64,000 nt of DNA from Linnemannia elongata (GCA_036320915.1 JAXBDG010000009.1:2108001-2172000), one strand, 5' to 3'; counted from the stretch's first letter, positions 45,970 to 57,668 are shown. Notes: generated by a model from the sequence alone, not told the origin. Numbers and translations are program-made.

Positions 45970-47880
45970 ATGGCATGCAACGAGAAGGTGTTCGACATCT
46001 TCAAACTAACACAACTCATTGCCGACAACCTCTCTCAACACGACCTGGCCCTCTGCTGCCTCGTCAACAGATCCTTCCTCAAAACCTTCGCCCCTCACCT
46101 CTGGCACTCCGTCACGATCCACCCAGACGACTCCTACCCCAAATTCCAAACCCTTGAAGGACGCGCAGGACTCCTCCGCAACGGACATCACATCCGTGTA
46201 CTCCGAGCATATGATCCCATCGCCCTCGAGCCCTTTCTCGAGTCCGGCATCACCTGCACAAACCTGGTCTCCCTTGATGTCGCCCACAGTCTCAATCAAT
46301 TTACAGGAGACGTGGCCACTACCAGGACTTTAGCCATGCTTTCGAGGGGGAGGAGGAGAGGGTCAATCGGTGTTGGACAGAAGTCTTCTTCCATTCCTGC
46401 GATGTGTGGTTTCGCCCCTTCCTCGACCGGGTCAGGATTGTTTGGCGCTTCTACCTCTGAGACAGTAGGATCCCTTTCTCCTAGCAACAGAGTGCGTAGT
46501 CGTGCCGAGTTGCAGAGTGATGGAGAGTCATATCTGGTTTCTGTTCTCGAGCGCAACCCGCAGCTGGAGTTTCTGGTCGTTCCTTCACACTGCCTGGATT
46601 GTCAGGCTATCGTCAAGGTTGCTGGGGAATCACTCCTGTTGCTGAAGGAGTTTTATTCACAAAATGATCTCTGGCAACGAGGCCCAAGCACTTATTTCTC
46701 GCTCCGAAAGCCATCCATGAGGACTCTGACCCAGACTGGTTCCGTCCTAGGGGCTTTGGAGGGGAACCTTCAGTGCACCGACGGTGAACTGCTGCATCCA
46801 CACCTGAACGACTATCCGAGGTTGAGAGATATGCAGACGGGAATATTTGATAGGCTTAATCACGACGCGCTGGAGGGGATCCGTTTGGCCGACAGAGATT
46901 TCACGCACTTGGATATGTCTCACGGTTGGCCGTCGCAGGTCACCCAGATCCTGATGCGCACCCCCCCTTTGAAACACATCGTGCTGACGTATGATGAGGA
47001 TGATGATGATCGCATAGCCTACGCCAGCGACGATAACGCCGTCAAGGACGCATTCCTGAGGCACGCACCGACACTGGAGCACCTTTCGACCGCCGGCTGG
47101 GAGTTTTCGGAAGACATCCTTCAAGCTATACTGTGCTCCAGCCCGACGCTGCGTACTCTTAAGACTATGGAACATGATATCGACTATCCACCCTACAAGG
47201 AGGTAGAACTGGATGCCTTACGGATTATCAACAGTTATTGGGTATGCAACCAGGTCGAGGTGTTCGAGTGCAAGATTCTCAATGTCCCGCGCCCAGACAT
47301 TGTCATTACTCCCTTGGACAACATGTTCCTCGTTCCTCCTGTTCCTCCTCCTGCTCCTGCTCCTGCTTCTATTCCTGCTGCAGCTGAAGACCAAGTTCCA
47401 TTGTCGGGCACCATTCTTGTCGCGCAGCAAGAGAGCCACGCTGTCCAACGAGGAGTCCTCAGACAACTGGGGCAATTAACCCGTCTCCGGAGGCTGCATC
47501 TGGGAAGATGCGGTCGTAACTGGGACATGCCCGAGTACTCACAGTTGGAGATCCGTGGTATTCGTACAATGGCCGTCGATGCATACTTTGATCGCAATTG
47601 CTTGGAACTCTCCCTAGAGAGTGGACTCGACGAGTTAGCTGGGTTGAAGCAGTTGGAGGAACTGGGAGTCACTCAAATGGCACACCGGATCGGGTTGATT
47701 GAAGTTCAGTGGATGGTCGAGAACTGGCCAAGGCTGAGGACTATTAGAGGTCTGATGTACCAAGATTGTGATAATGAGGTGTATGGCAATGCAGTCAGCG
47801 TTGCCGGGTCACTTATAGAGAGCGAACCAGAGCATGTCAAGTGGATTAGAGAGAACAGGCCTGATATCCAGGTTTACTAA
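45970..47880 (+). CDS. F-box-like / leucine-rich-repeat-like protein, 636 aa
   Basis: Single exon. The N-terminus (FDIFKLTQLIADNLSQHDLA, then LCCLVNRSFLKTFAPHLWHS) is a diverged F-box, residues about 8-50. Loose leucine-rich units follow, some with Asp-rich insertions and a Pro/Ala linker (about 455-475), ending in LEELGVTQMAHRIGLIEVQW. Probably an SCF-type substrate adaptor. It shares architecture but little sequence with its divergent neighbour. The start is the first Met after a CT-rich leader. A T35 run begins 37 nt after its stop. Confidence 0.75.
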   Translation: MACNEKVFDIFKLTQLIADNLSQHDLALCCLVNRSFLKTFAPHLWHSVTIHPDDSYPKFQTLEGRAGLLRNGHHIRVLRAYDPIALEPFLESGITCTNLVSLDVAHSLNQFTGDVATTRTLAMLSRGRRRGSIGVGQKSSSIPAMCGFAPSSTGSGLFGASTSETVGSLSPSNRVRSRAELQSDGESYLVSVLERNPQLEFLVVPSHCLDCQAIVKVAGESLLLLKEFYSQNDLWQRGPSTYFSLRKPSMRTLTQTGSVLGALEGNLQCTDGELLHPHLNDYPRLRDMQTGIFDRLNHDALEGIRLADRDFTHLDMSHGWPSQVTQILMRTPPLKHIVLTYDEDDDDRIAYASDDNAVKDAFLRHAPTLEHLSTAGWEFSEDILQAILCSSPTLRTLKTMEHDIDYPPYKEVELDALRIINSYWVCNQVEVFECKILNVPRPDIVITPLDNMFLVPPVPPPAPAPASIPAAAEDQVPLSGTILVAQQESHAVQRGVLRQLGQLTRLRRLHLGRCGRNWDMPEYSQLEIRGIRTMAVDAYFDRNCLELSLESGLDELAGLKQLEELGVTQMAHRIGLIEVQWMVENWPRLRTIRGLMYQDCDNEVYGNAVSVAGSLIESEPEHVKWIRENRPDIQVY

Positions 47881-47915
47881 GCTAATACAAACAAGAAATA
47901 CGTTTTTTACCTTGC

Positions 47916-47917
<2 letters not shown>

Positions 47918-47952
<35 letters not shown>
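47918..47952. repeat. T35 homopolymer 37 nt after a stop codon
   Basis: Thirty-five T's on the sense strand downstream of the F-box-like gene. Confidence 0.95.
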
Positions 47953-47954
<2 letters not shown>

Positions 47955-48482
47955 CGCTGGCTGTTTCTTTCAAGGGTGGGGCCAGGGGCACAGACAATCG
48001 AACAAAGGCTTTTAAGTACCACTTCCTCAAAATCAAATGCTATGGAGAGATGATTAGTGGGGTAAGAAGATATATAATGATGCTTCAGGAGTAGAACAAT
48101 AGAGAAGGAAAGCGTGCGAGTAAGGATGTTAGGGAGGCAACTGCATTGCTGTTGGCTCTGAATTGCATAGACTTTACAAATCATCGCGCATGGTTGTCGC
48201 CATGCTCAGCCCTATGTTATCCTTTTGATCAAGACAAGAAAAAAAAAAAAAAAAATGAAAAGACTTGCACGAATAAATCCACGCTGGCAAATTCAACTGT
48301 ATGCAAAACCTTATTTTGAAAAAATAAAAAAAATATGAGATAAAAAAAAACTCCCCAATCCGTATTTTTGGGTTTTTTGGTCGAGTAGTGGTGATGAATT
48401 TCGCACACAGATCCAGCAGCTCCGATCTCGAATGTGGCCTGAGCCTTGGCCCTTGTCGCCTCATCGTCGACTGCAGTTGGAG

Positions 48483-48501
48483 CCCCCCCCCCCCCCCCCC
48501 C
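48483..48501. repeat. C19 homopolymer
   Basis: Uninterrupted run of 19 C's, the only long G/C homopolymer in the window. Confidence 0.95.
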
Positions 48502-48717
48502 TGCTCCTCTGCTATCTCGTGCGAAACTCCCTCGCCTGAGCAATTCCTTCTTTGCCTTTTTTCTCTACCTTGCTGACACTCTGCTCCTCCCCTTGGCGAT
48601 ACCCTTGTCCGAGCTTGCTCCTTCGGCACTGTGCTCAGAGGCTGTCTTATCGTTCTCGTTCTCACCGATCGCGATGACTGCCAGGGAGCGGGACTAAAGT
48701 CGTGGATCGGAATTGAA

Positions 48718-50211
48718 TTATTCTCTGCTGCGACTGCTGTAGACTGGCTTTGAAGAGGCTCCGGATCCTCGTTTACCAGAAGCAATGGAGTTGCTGAGAG
48801 TCGGGGACCTAAGACTGGAAGAGGGGACGGCATCTAGTTCTTCGCTGTTGTAGAACATTCTTTGCGTTTCGATACTGCTGTGGGTGTTGTTGGTCCTGGG
48901 CGGAGGTGAAATGGTGCGGGGGAGTGGCTGGAGAGAGTTGTCGTCTATTGAGAGGGTGATCCAAGCTGAAGGATTCCATGGCTCAAGTGCGGCTGGAGAC
49001 TGGTTCTTGGAGTCTGAGTCGCCATTGGTGTTGTTGGTTGACTTTTGAAAGGAAATCCTAGCGATTGGGGCCAAGTTTGTCTGGCTGCCGTAGGGGTTAT
49101 CGGCGTGAGCGAGATCGACCTTGTTGGGAGCACCAGGCGACGATGACTGGCTGTATACTTTGTTGCGGTTGTCCTGCGGCATATCACCCATCATGATCTT
49201 GCCATTATCAGGGTACCGCCTGCCAAAAAGCCGCTCTCTGAGATCTTGCCACAGCTCAAGCTTGGATCCAAAGATGACCAGAATGGCGATACCAAACATC
49301 GCAGGCAGCAAATCCGTGACGGCAGCCCAAACAAAGTTGGGCACAAAGGGTGCAGCAACCGAGGCACAAGTCCTCTGAGCAAACTCACCAGCGGCCAAGA
49401 ACTGGTCCATGGTGGGGCTGTTCAAGGAGAGTCGTCCTGCCTTAGCAGATTCAGTCACCTGGTCGGCAAGACAGGCAACCCACTGCTGGAACCAGGTAGA
49501 AGTGGGACTAACAGTGAGTAGCTTCTTGGCTTCGATGAAATAGAATAGGCTGTAGACAACGTCGATGAGTATAAGCCAGAGGGCAAGGAGACCGGGGCGC
49601 CATTGCTGCTTGAGGAGATGAGTAATATCGCGGGCGGTTTGGAGGCGGCGTTGGCGCGGGGTCGTCATAGTGTTGCTGTTGCTTCCGTTTGAGCTTTGAG
49701 AGTGTGAATTTCCGACCGAGCTCGATGAGTTTGCCACAATGGCTGCCTATGATTTTGCCAATGCAGAACGGGGTGTGAATAAATAGACCTCTTATGGGTA
49801 GAGTTGAACACTACAAAAGCCTTTACTTTGCAAGAGGAAATATAATATACCTTGACCATGAAGGCGATGGTTCCCAAGTGCAGCAAAGTAGCCACACAAA
49901 CAACGATAGAGAGCGGGAGGAAGAAATAGGCGCTGGCCATGTCCGGACCTACAAAGCAAATGGACCCAAAGCCAGGGTTCATAACTTGTTGTTTGACTAC
50001 GATAGGGATAATAAGGCCCAAGGGCAACACGAACGTGACGACCATCCACCTCGAGAGGGAGTCCTGAATGAATGAAGACCGGTATACGGTCAATAAGTGG
50101 AGGTTGGTGATCAAAAGAGACCCGAGACTAAGGATGACCAACGACAGGTACGGGAGTAGTGTGCCTGTTAAAGCAAACAGCAACAAAAGAAACATTTTAG
50201 TTGTTACTCAA

Positions 50212-50244
<33 letters not shown>

Positions 50245-50925
50245 ACATGCATAAGTTGTACAAATTACAAACAACAAACATGAGAATGCTGCTTTACCTG
50301 AAAGTCCACAGTACCAAGAGTTCGACATATGAGCAATCTCATATTCATTCACACACAAAAGCTCCTCCTTCTTGAACAGCCAGGCCGTACCCAGTCCATC
50401 CCAAGGAACGATCAGAATCGCAAAGACCAGAACAATGAGATGGGGATGCTTGCGGCGACTTGGAAGGATGAGATAGCAGATTGAGAGGAATAAGGAGGAT
50501 GTGGCCGAAACAATACGGATAATACTGGTGATGGTGTACACGTTTTCCAGTTTATGGGGTTCGTAAAATGCAAAGGAGACAGGACAGGGCAGACAGCAGG
50601 AACCGTTGCAGCCTAGAGTCGTGAGACTGTAGATGTTGGGGATCATGGGTGGTGGGCACGCTGCCAGAGAAGCGGATGTTACATTGAAAGATGCGGTGGC
50701 GGCAGCGGAAGGACTTTTGTCGTTGGAGGGAGAAGCAGGAGCGGATGAAGGGAGTACGTAACTGGAGGTTGCTGTTGTTGTTGGTGGGTTCACTGTTGAT
50801 GCAGTGGCTGCTGAAGATACGAGTGGGAGGAAGGAAAGGGCGGTGAAGAGGAGGGTAGATGCGAAGATGAGAAGGGGGTAATGTAGTTGTCGATGTGGAA
50901 GACGCCAGAAGACTTTCTTGGTCAT
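48718..50925 (-). CDS. frizzled/smoothened-like 7-TM receptor, copy 2, 3 exons, 656 aa
   Basis: Exons 50925-50298, 50164-49851 and 49746-48718. Same plan as copy 1: signal peptide, Thr/Ser/Ala-rich ectodomain, Cys motif ACPPPMIPN with GCNGSCCLPCPV, FYEPHKLENVYT before the first membrane segment, and seven hydrophobic segments. The tail starts with NSSSSVGNSHSQS and PRQRRLQTARDI. Exon 2 is exactly 314 nt in both copies and intron phases match (1, then 0), so they arose by duplication. The cytoplasmic tail is about 150 residues shorter than in copy 1. Intron 1 contains an A31 run (T31 in the sense direction). Probable cell-surface receptor, ligand unknown. The ectodomain is the most diverged part, as expected if the copies sense different things. 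Confidence 0.8.
50213..50243. repeat. A31 homopolymer in intron 1 of receptor copy 2
   Basis: Run of 31 A's on the + strand, so T31 in the sense of the receptor transcript, inside the intron 50297-50165. Confidence 0.95.
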
Positions 50926-52237
50926 GGTGGTTGAATATGATTGAGAGAGAGAGAGAGAGACGGAGTAAGAAATAAATACAGAAGAGAGGGAGGGCAGAGA
51001 AGAGGGGATGAGTTGAGATGGTCGAGTGTCCACTGGCGGCAGAGGCGTAGAAGTGACGTGGAGAGGAGGCGAACCGGAGAAAGAGAGACAACGTCAAAGA
51101 AAGGAATGAAGGAAAAAGAAAGAGAGAGGGAAGAGATGTGGAGAAAGAAAGAAAAAAAAGAAGGCGAGAATATAATGAGTAAGTACTTTCATGCAGGAAA
51201 TGAAAAGGGCAACTGCCAACAACATTGAACATCGGGGTGTGACAAGGGAATGAGATAGATCATTCAAAGATTTGTGCCCTCATTTTCAAATGCTCAGCAG
51301 CAACACACCAAAGTGTGCCTCTCTCTAACCCACTCTTTGACAATCTCGATAAACTACTAGTGCACATACAAATACACAACGTCCATATCACACCATGCTA
51401 CCCACCCCCACAACTCTGCCACCTGAGCAAATGCTTAAAACAAGACAAGAACAACTCTTTTTTAGGTGTGGATGCTGAACATGGTCATAGGCAACAACGG
51501 TTATAAAAGCGAAACTGTTAAATGAAGAAGAAAACGGTTCATTGGGTTGTAAACAAGAATTAACTCTCAATTGATGTGTGTCTAGTCCAAAGTACTAACA
51601 TGACCCTAAAAAGGTCTGCGCTTTGATACGATAGATCTCCTCTCCCCTATCGTGCATCGGGAGTCAAGTGACAACAAACGCGAAAAGAGAGAAAGAGGAG
51701 GCACACCAACGAAAATAAAACAAGGAGGAAACTCAAACTGCTTTTTTGAGCTGTCACTTTATGTTAGTTGTGAGTAAGGAGATCAATGAAAAGCTCAATG
51801 GACAAGAAAGAAAAAGACTGGCCGTGTCTTGCTTAATATACGATCCTAACAAACCATTGAAAATGGACAGCAGTGGGGACATTCAGAATTGGCAATAACG
51901 TTTACCCACAACCTTAATTGGTCGACAATGGTTCTAGAATACTGTCAGTGTCAGCGCATTTCTTTCTGTCAAAGACCGACGAAAAATAATTAGGAGCGGT
52001 CGGACCAGCAGCCTGGGCATCGGACAAAGAGTAGAAAAGGAGAAAAGTGAAGGAAGCAAAAATAAAATTGAGAGCAGGAAAAAACGATACAGGAGCGAGA
52101 CCGACTCAAACAGTGAAATGGTCCGAGGTATACCATGGCATTCTTGAAGTAATATCAAGCAGATAGTGGCGAGAGAAGGAGGCAAAAAGGCACGGCATGG
52201 AGTAACCATCCTTTCCATGTTTGTACTGTATATTTGC

Positions 52238-52238
<1 letters not shown>

Positions 52239-52277
<39 letters not shown>
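52239..52277. repeat. (GA)n microsatellite
   Basis: About nineteen GA units inside the upstream region of receptor copy 2. Confidence 0.95.
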
Positions 52278-52280
<3 letters not shown>

Positions 52281-52403
52281 AATATGGAGGGACGAATGTT
52301 ATTAGTGTTTTGTCATTTCAATTTGTGGGTCATCATCCATTGGTGCCACTCTTGTAACACGCAGCAACAACTAAAAAAAAAGGAAGGAACAGCACCATTC
52401 GCA

Positions 52404-52405
<2 letters not shown>

Positions 52406-52445
<40 letters not shown>

Positions 52446-52446
52446 C
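52406..52446. repeat. (CAA)n microsatellite
   Basis: About thirteen consecutive CAA/ACA triplets. Confidence 0.95.
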
Positions 52447-53769
52447 GACGGCAACAACAAACAAGATCTCATCTATTTTTTCCTCCGTAGTTTGTTTTTT
52501 TAATCCCCTTTAGAAATTTCTCTTTCTTCCCTCTCTTCCTCTTCCACAAAACAATGGTCACGAGAGAAGCTCAATGGATGGAGAGGAAGTGAGGCATAAA
52601 GGACGAGAGTAATAAAGATGAGCAGTGGGGAACAATGGTCGACGTACAGGAGATGAAAAGAACTCAAACATAGACGCGATCTAAATCGACAACTGAAAAT
52701 GAGCTTAAAAAATTAGCTCATCGGGGTGTCAGTTCACCTCCATTTTGCGATTGGTCAGAAGATTCCTCTATGCTCACAACCGTCCTTCTCCACAGATCAA
52801 CGAGTTAGAGCACGTACCGATGCGGAGGTACAGTACATTAAGAAGACAGAGGGTGGGGAGAGGAAGGGGCTGGTCTTGACCTGATTTTCCTTCACCGTCC
52901 AATTTTCTTTTCTTGGCTAAGAAATGGGATGATTTAACATGTGTTTGCGTCTGTTCTTATGATCATCGACGCCTTTCATTTCAAGTGTCCTTCACGATGC
53001 CTTGCTCCTAATTATCGTTTATTGCTATGAGCAGAGGCAGCCCATGGACTTAAAAAAAATACAATAGGGAGGGGAGATGGTCTGTCGTGCCTGTCCGCAT
53101 TAGGGTTTCTTGTTCGATTTTGCAAGAGATGGATATGGGGCAGGACAGGTCAAACTTCCCCCTACTTTTTCACTGGAGAGTGAGAGAAAAATAAATGCGT
53201 GCATTGGCTTGCTGGTTCGCTCGAGACTCATCAACGGGTCTGGATTCGGAAGCAAGGATCAATCTCTATCCTCCTCTTTATTTTGTTCCTTTGGAGCTCA
53301 TATTTCATCTAATCCAACAAATGGCGGGGGTAGCAACTACTAAGAGCATGCACTGAAATGATTGATTGAAGTTATGGAAAATGCAACCGAATAGAGAGGA
53401 AAGAATGTACGTTACCTGTAGAATGCTGCCCACACGAGAGCGCAAGAACATCAATATTCTTATTGTGCGAAGAGTTGCTCCCTTTGATGTGACTTTGGTA
53501 CACTCTTTCACCCAGTTTACCCTCACAATGCAACATTTCCTAACTTTTTGTTGTTGTATTTCTCGTTTATCTTCCCTTTCTGCGTTGTAAATTGGCGTGC
53601 GCTGCCATTATTATTCCCTCTTTCCCTTTCATTTTTCGCTCCGATCGTTCTTTCAAGAAAAGTGAGAAAGTTAATAAGGATTAGCCTGTTTTTTTTTTCT
53701 TCTTTTTTTTTGTCTTTATCATTGTCGTTGTTGTTGTCTTGTTGAGAAGAAAAACGAGGAGCCTTTAGT

Positions 53770-53997
53770 ATGGTATCGTGGTTGGTAGAGGGATTACCAC
53801 AAAAACTGTGGTTCGCGCGATCGGCAATGGAACATTGGCCTCCGAAAAGTCACGGGTCTGAAAAGAAGTCATGCCATGGATATACAAATATGCCCCCAAG
53901 TTCAAGTACCGGTCCCAAGATGTATGCCACGATCATCCTCGCCACCCTCGGAGCCATGTCGCTCATTTTCTCGGAGATCAAAGGTGCCCCCACATAA
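53770..53997 (+). CDS. doubtful small ORF, 75 aa, with C-terminal hydrophobic segment
   Basis: Open from ATG to stop. The only feature is a short hydrophobic stretch near the end (MYATIILATLGAMSLIFSEI), which could be a membrane anchor of a small organelle protein. I cannot match it to a family. No intron, TATA box or neighbour supports it, so it may be chance. Confidence 0.18.
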   Translation: MVSWLVEGLPQKLWFARSAMEHWPPKSHGSEKKSCHGYTNMPPSSSTGPKMYATIILATLGAMSLIFSEIKGAPT

Positions 53998-54576
53998 CCC
54001 TTGCTCTTCCGTGAACAACTTTGGCCCAACCCTTTTAAGGTAAGGAAAAAGAAGGATCGATGCCGGTTGCTTTGCTTACTCGGTATTGTCTGTGGTGCTG
54101 TCCGTTTGTCTTCGCAAAGTGACGTCAAAAGCAAACACTGAACACAGATGCAAATGGTTCTTGGAAACGATGACCGGAAAATAAACGGGAGATTCATGCG
54201 ACTTATAGGGTACCCACTTTGTACATGATCGCTCCACGTCTTGTGTTTGTATTCAATATTGGGTCTTTGCCAATGCATGCTCTAATGGCGGTAGATATCA
54301 GACAACAACCACCACGGTCCCACATTCTCCTTCAGCGACCTCTCAGGATTCCCGATCGAGGAAATGCATCGGATTTCATTATCAGCGAAGGATCTCTGCT
54401 GGGGAGACAGGTAATCCAATCTAGGAGAATAGCTAAATTTTCTAAAACATCATCGGCATGGGAACTACAGGCAGTTAATCAAAACTAGAAGAAAATAAAA
54501 ATAAAAATAAGAAACACGTCGAAGAGACGAAGCGGTATTTATTTGTTTACACAGGCGTATTTCCTGTTGCTACTGC

Positions 54577-55830
54577 TCAAAGATCAGCGATCTTGACGCT
54601 GACCTTGCCCTTATATTCGCCCTGCAAGAAACGACCATAAGTCTCGGCAACGATATCCAGCTCGCCTTCAATAACCGTCTCAGCGAACTTGATCTCGCCG
54701 CTCTTGACCAAGGGAGTGACCTCCTTCCAGAATGACTCCCACTGGTCAAAGTACTCATAGACCATGTACCCCTCATAACGCAACTGCTTCATCAGGATGT
54801 TGATCAGGTTCTTGGGCGCGGCAGGTTCCTGACCCTGGTGCAAGGCTAGGGTGCCGACAGAGATGATGCGACCGTGGGGGTTGAGGAGGTCAAGGGCAAT
54901 ATCGACGGTGTCATCAAAGACCAGGTCGTAATAGATGTCAAGGCCCTGCGGTGCGGCCTCGGTCAATGCGGAGCGGCGGTCTTGGGTTTTATAGTTGAAG
55001 GCGGCGTCGAATCCGAGCTCATTCTTGAGGTAGGCGACCTTTTCGTCTGAGCCTGCGGATCCAATGACGCGAAGACCCTGGCGCTTGGCCAGCTGTCCCG
55101 CCAGCAAACCCAAAGTACTATTAGTGGATGGGCGTAGACAGAGGAGATATTAGAATATATGGTAAGTAATCCACGCGCGTTGACCGTCTAATATAAACTG
55201 CATGAATAGGGGGACTTACCCAGCGGCACTAGAGATGTAGATGGTCTCGCCCTTCTTTAAGTTTCCGAGGCGCTTCAACGAGTCCCAAACGGTAAAGCCA
55301 GAGAGACCAAGGACGCCATTGTAGACAGATAGAGGCAGGTCCTTGTCGAGTCCAGCATCCAAGTTGATAGACTCGCCGAGTCCCTGATCCTGGGTGAGAA
55401 CACTGTACGATTCCCAGCGGACAGGTCCAAAGAAGGTAGAGCCGACAGGGAAGACTGGGTTCTTCGAATCGACAATTTTGCCAAGACCGAATCCTGCAAC
55501 GGGAGACTCTTCGTTTCCGCTCGAGAAGTCGTATTTGATGTCTATGGAGCATGTGTTCAAAAAACGTGTAGGATGTTAGATCTTGATGCTTGTATCATTT
55601 GTGAAGTGAAGGCATTAGAAAAATAACAAAGAAATTAAATAAGCATCGATGGTCGTACAAGGGTCAAGAGACAAGACAGAGTTCTTGACAAAGACGGCTC
55701 CATCTTCAAGCTCGGGCTTGTCCTCGGTGATGGTGACGGTGCGGAAGTGGCTCTTGTTGGGAGCGACGCCCTCGGGGATCTGGGCGACAAGGACGCGGGT
55801 GTTGGAGATCTGGTTGTTGGAGGTGGTCAT
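54577..55830 (-). CDS. NADP-dependent alkenal / prostaglandin-reductase-like oxidoreductase, 3 exons, 344 aa
   Basis: Zinc-independent medium-chain dehydrogenase/reductase of the leukotriene B4 12-hydroxydehydrogenase type, which uses NADPH to reduce the C=C bond of enones and alkenals. Exons 55830-55659, 55541-55220 and 55117-54577. The first intron uses a GTACGA donor, and the join restores LSLDPYIKYD, the family's SxDPYxR-like site. The nucleotide-binding loop reads ISSAAGTLGLLAGQLAKRQG across intron 2, followed by VIGSAGSDEKVAYLKNELG. The length is standard. Likely a cytosolic detoxification enzyme for reactive carbonyls. A TATA-like site lies about 107 bp upstream. Confidence 0.9.
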
Positions 55831-55936
55831 GTTGTATTTGTTGTGATGGGTTTATGTTTGGTTGCTTTTGTTTGGTTGTGTTTTTTTGTTTGTTGTTGTT
55901 GTGTTGAGCTGTTAATGATAGGTCGACAAGGGATCC

Positions 55937-55944
55937 TTTTTATA
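55937..55944 (-). promoter_or_regulatory. TATA box of the reductase gene
   Basis: TATAAAAA on the minus strand, about 107 bases before the start codon at 55830. Confidence 0.5.
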
Positions 55945-57261
55945 CAGAAAAAAGAGGTGGCAGCGAGGATTAGTAAAGTGATTTTGTCATTCACGACCGA
56001 TCGTTGCTATGTTCATGAAGTTTCGTTCTTTTGCGATCATAGGAGACAAATTCGCAACCTGTTCGTATGCGTAGTGTACTTCAAGAATGAGAACATTGTC
56101 TTGCCTCTGTCCTTTCTTTGTTCGATCCTCGATCCCAAGTCATCTCGTCAAAACATACCCTCGATCCAGCTGTGCCCAAAGGGTCAAAGTTCGATAAGGA
56201 TGCGATCCAACGTGTCAGCCAACAGGCAAGTGGTCCTAAAAAGGTAGACATACCCACAGGGTTGTCTAGGATGGGGTGTGGATAAGGTAAACAGGGAATG
56301 TGCTTCGTGCGTCTCGCTGGTCTTTTTTTCGATCGACCAATAGGGTGACATATTGACACTCACAAAAAATTAAAGTACGTTGTCCTCGATCACCAACCTC
56401 AACCTTGAATTATTTTTTTTGTTCCCTGTTGTTCCTGGATATTCCACACGGCTCAATTAAGCACGTTGGCGATCGATCTATTTTTTAATTCCCGGTAACC
56501 CCATGGCGTCTTCCTAATGTTAGCTGTACACACATGCACGCACACATACATGTATCCATTCACAATTGGCTGTTTCTGGACGTGAGAAAGAAGGTGTCTT
56601 TGGGAGCTACGATCTCTCCCCTTAATTCCTTGTGAGGAATTTGTTGTCCCTAGAGAATATTGGGATGGCGCAAATGGGTCACCTTCTTCTCTCCCGGTAT
56701 AACCATAGTCACTGCAAAAGATAAAACGTAGGTCAAGGAGTCAAAACACTGGCCGAAATCGAGTGTCTGTTGCAATACCTCTTATCTGTCTAGAATAACG
56801 GCTTGCTTGAAGGTTAGTTCATGAGTACGACATTCTTTGAGAGACAACGTGAACGAGTTCCAAAGAGCAACAAAAACACGTTTGGGTGCCAGCGTCAGTA
56901 GCGGTGAGCAAATGGATCATTAGCGGTTAAGAACTAAAAAAAATAAATGACACAGATTCTTGACCTGCCTTGGAAATTTCGCGCTACTTGATTTCGTACC
57001 TTGCATTTCTCCTTGCATCGTACAATTTTTTTGACTTGATCGCAGTAACATGTGTTCAGGCCATTGACGAAAAAACCAGAAAGGAGATGTAATAGCCAGC
57101 TTCTCCGTCAGGATAAAAGATAACAGCAAGTACAAGCACAAACAGGGAGAGCCGTTGAGATTTGCTAAGTCACCTCTCCATCATAACAGATCCTGAGGTT
57201 TCTTCTCTCGTTAATCGAGTGGTGAATTGGAACAGGGAGAGTACAGGTAATCGCAGAAAGC

Positions 57262-57262
<1 letters not shown>

Positions 57263-57300
<38 letters not shown>
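57263..57300. repeat. A38 homopolymer
   Basis: Longest homopolymer in the window, 38 A's on the + strand. Confidence 0.95.
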
Positions 57301-57301
<1 letters not shown>

Positions 57302-57660
57302 GTGGATTGCGACAACATGTACGCATCAACTCGTGGTCAGGCTGCTGCAAGGTAGAATAGGAGGAGGAAAAAGAGCAGTCGCAACGGTAAGAAGCCAAGA
57401 TACCCCATGGCTACATCATCGTCATCTCTCAGCTTGCTATACCTCTCCCATAAAAGGAGCCAATGACAGCATGCGTCACCTTATTCACGCCTTTTCTCTC
57501 CTAGAGAATAGTAATGGCCCTTCTAGGAACCATTCGAAAATCATTTTACTATCCGTTAGATCGCACATACCTAACAACCCTACCTGGCTACCTGTCCGTT
57601 ACTGAACGCTTTCATCCTCTACTTCTTTTGCCGGGTTTGCATCTCCCTCTTGGCCTTGCG

Positions 57661-57668
57661 TATAAAAG
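57661..57668 (+). promoter_or_regulatory. TATA box of the small surface-protein gene
   Basis: TATAAAAG about 135 bases before the start codon at 57803, followed by a pyrimidine-rich leader. Confidence 0.55.

Larger units (their letters stand above)
47881..48717. other. intergenic region with T35, A17 and C19 runs
   Basis: Region between the convergent ends of the second F-box gene and receptor copy 2. Open stretches here translate to low complexity or Gly/Pro runs across the C tract. No gene called. Confidence 0.55.
52000..52947 (-). promoter_or_regulatory. conserved non-coding block upstream of receptor copy 2
   Basis: The same five anchors as upstream of copy 1, in the same order: GGTCGGACCAGC (52000), a 21-mer at 52084-52104, TATGCTCACAAC (52769), GTACCGATGCGGAGGTACAG (52814-52833) and AACATGTGTTTG (52936). 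Sequence between anchors has largely diverged and includes new microsatellites. It lies 1.1-2.0 kb before the start codon. Confidence 0.6.
50926..54576. other. 3.6-kb gene-free upstream region of receptor copy 2
   Basis: CT-rich on the receptor strand next to the start. It then holds a non-coding block shared with copy 1 (52000-52947) and microsatellites. The last part is the 3' side of the reductase gene. One small open frame (53770-53997) is listed apart. No other coding evidence. Confidence 0.6.

Noticed and set aside
48174..48833. open frames across the C19 run
   Set aside because: Depend on translating homopolymers and overlap the end of receptor copy 2; no family resemblance.
55747..56247. 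166-residue open frame, plus strand
   Set aside because: Runs antisense through exon 1 of the reductase and its promoter; no recognisable domain.
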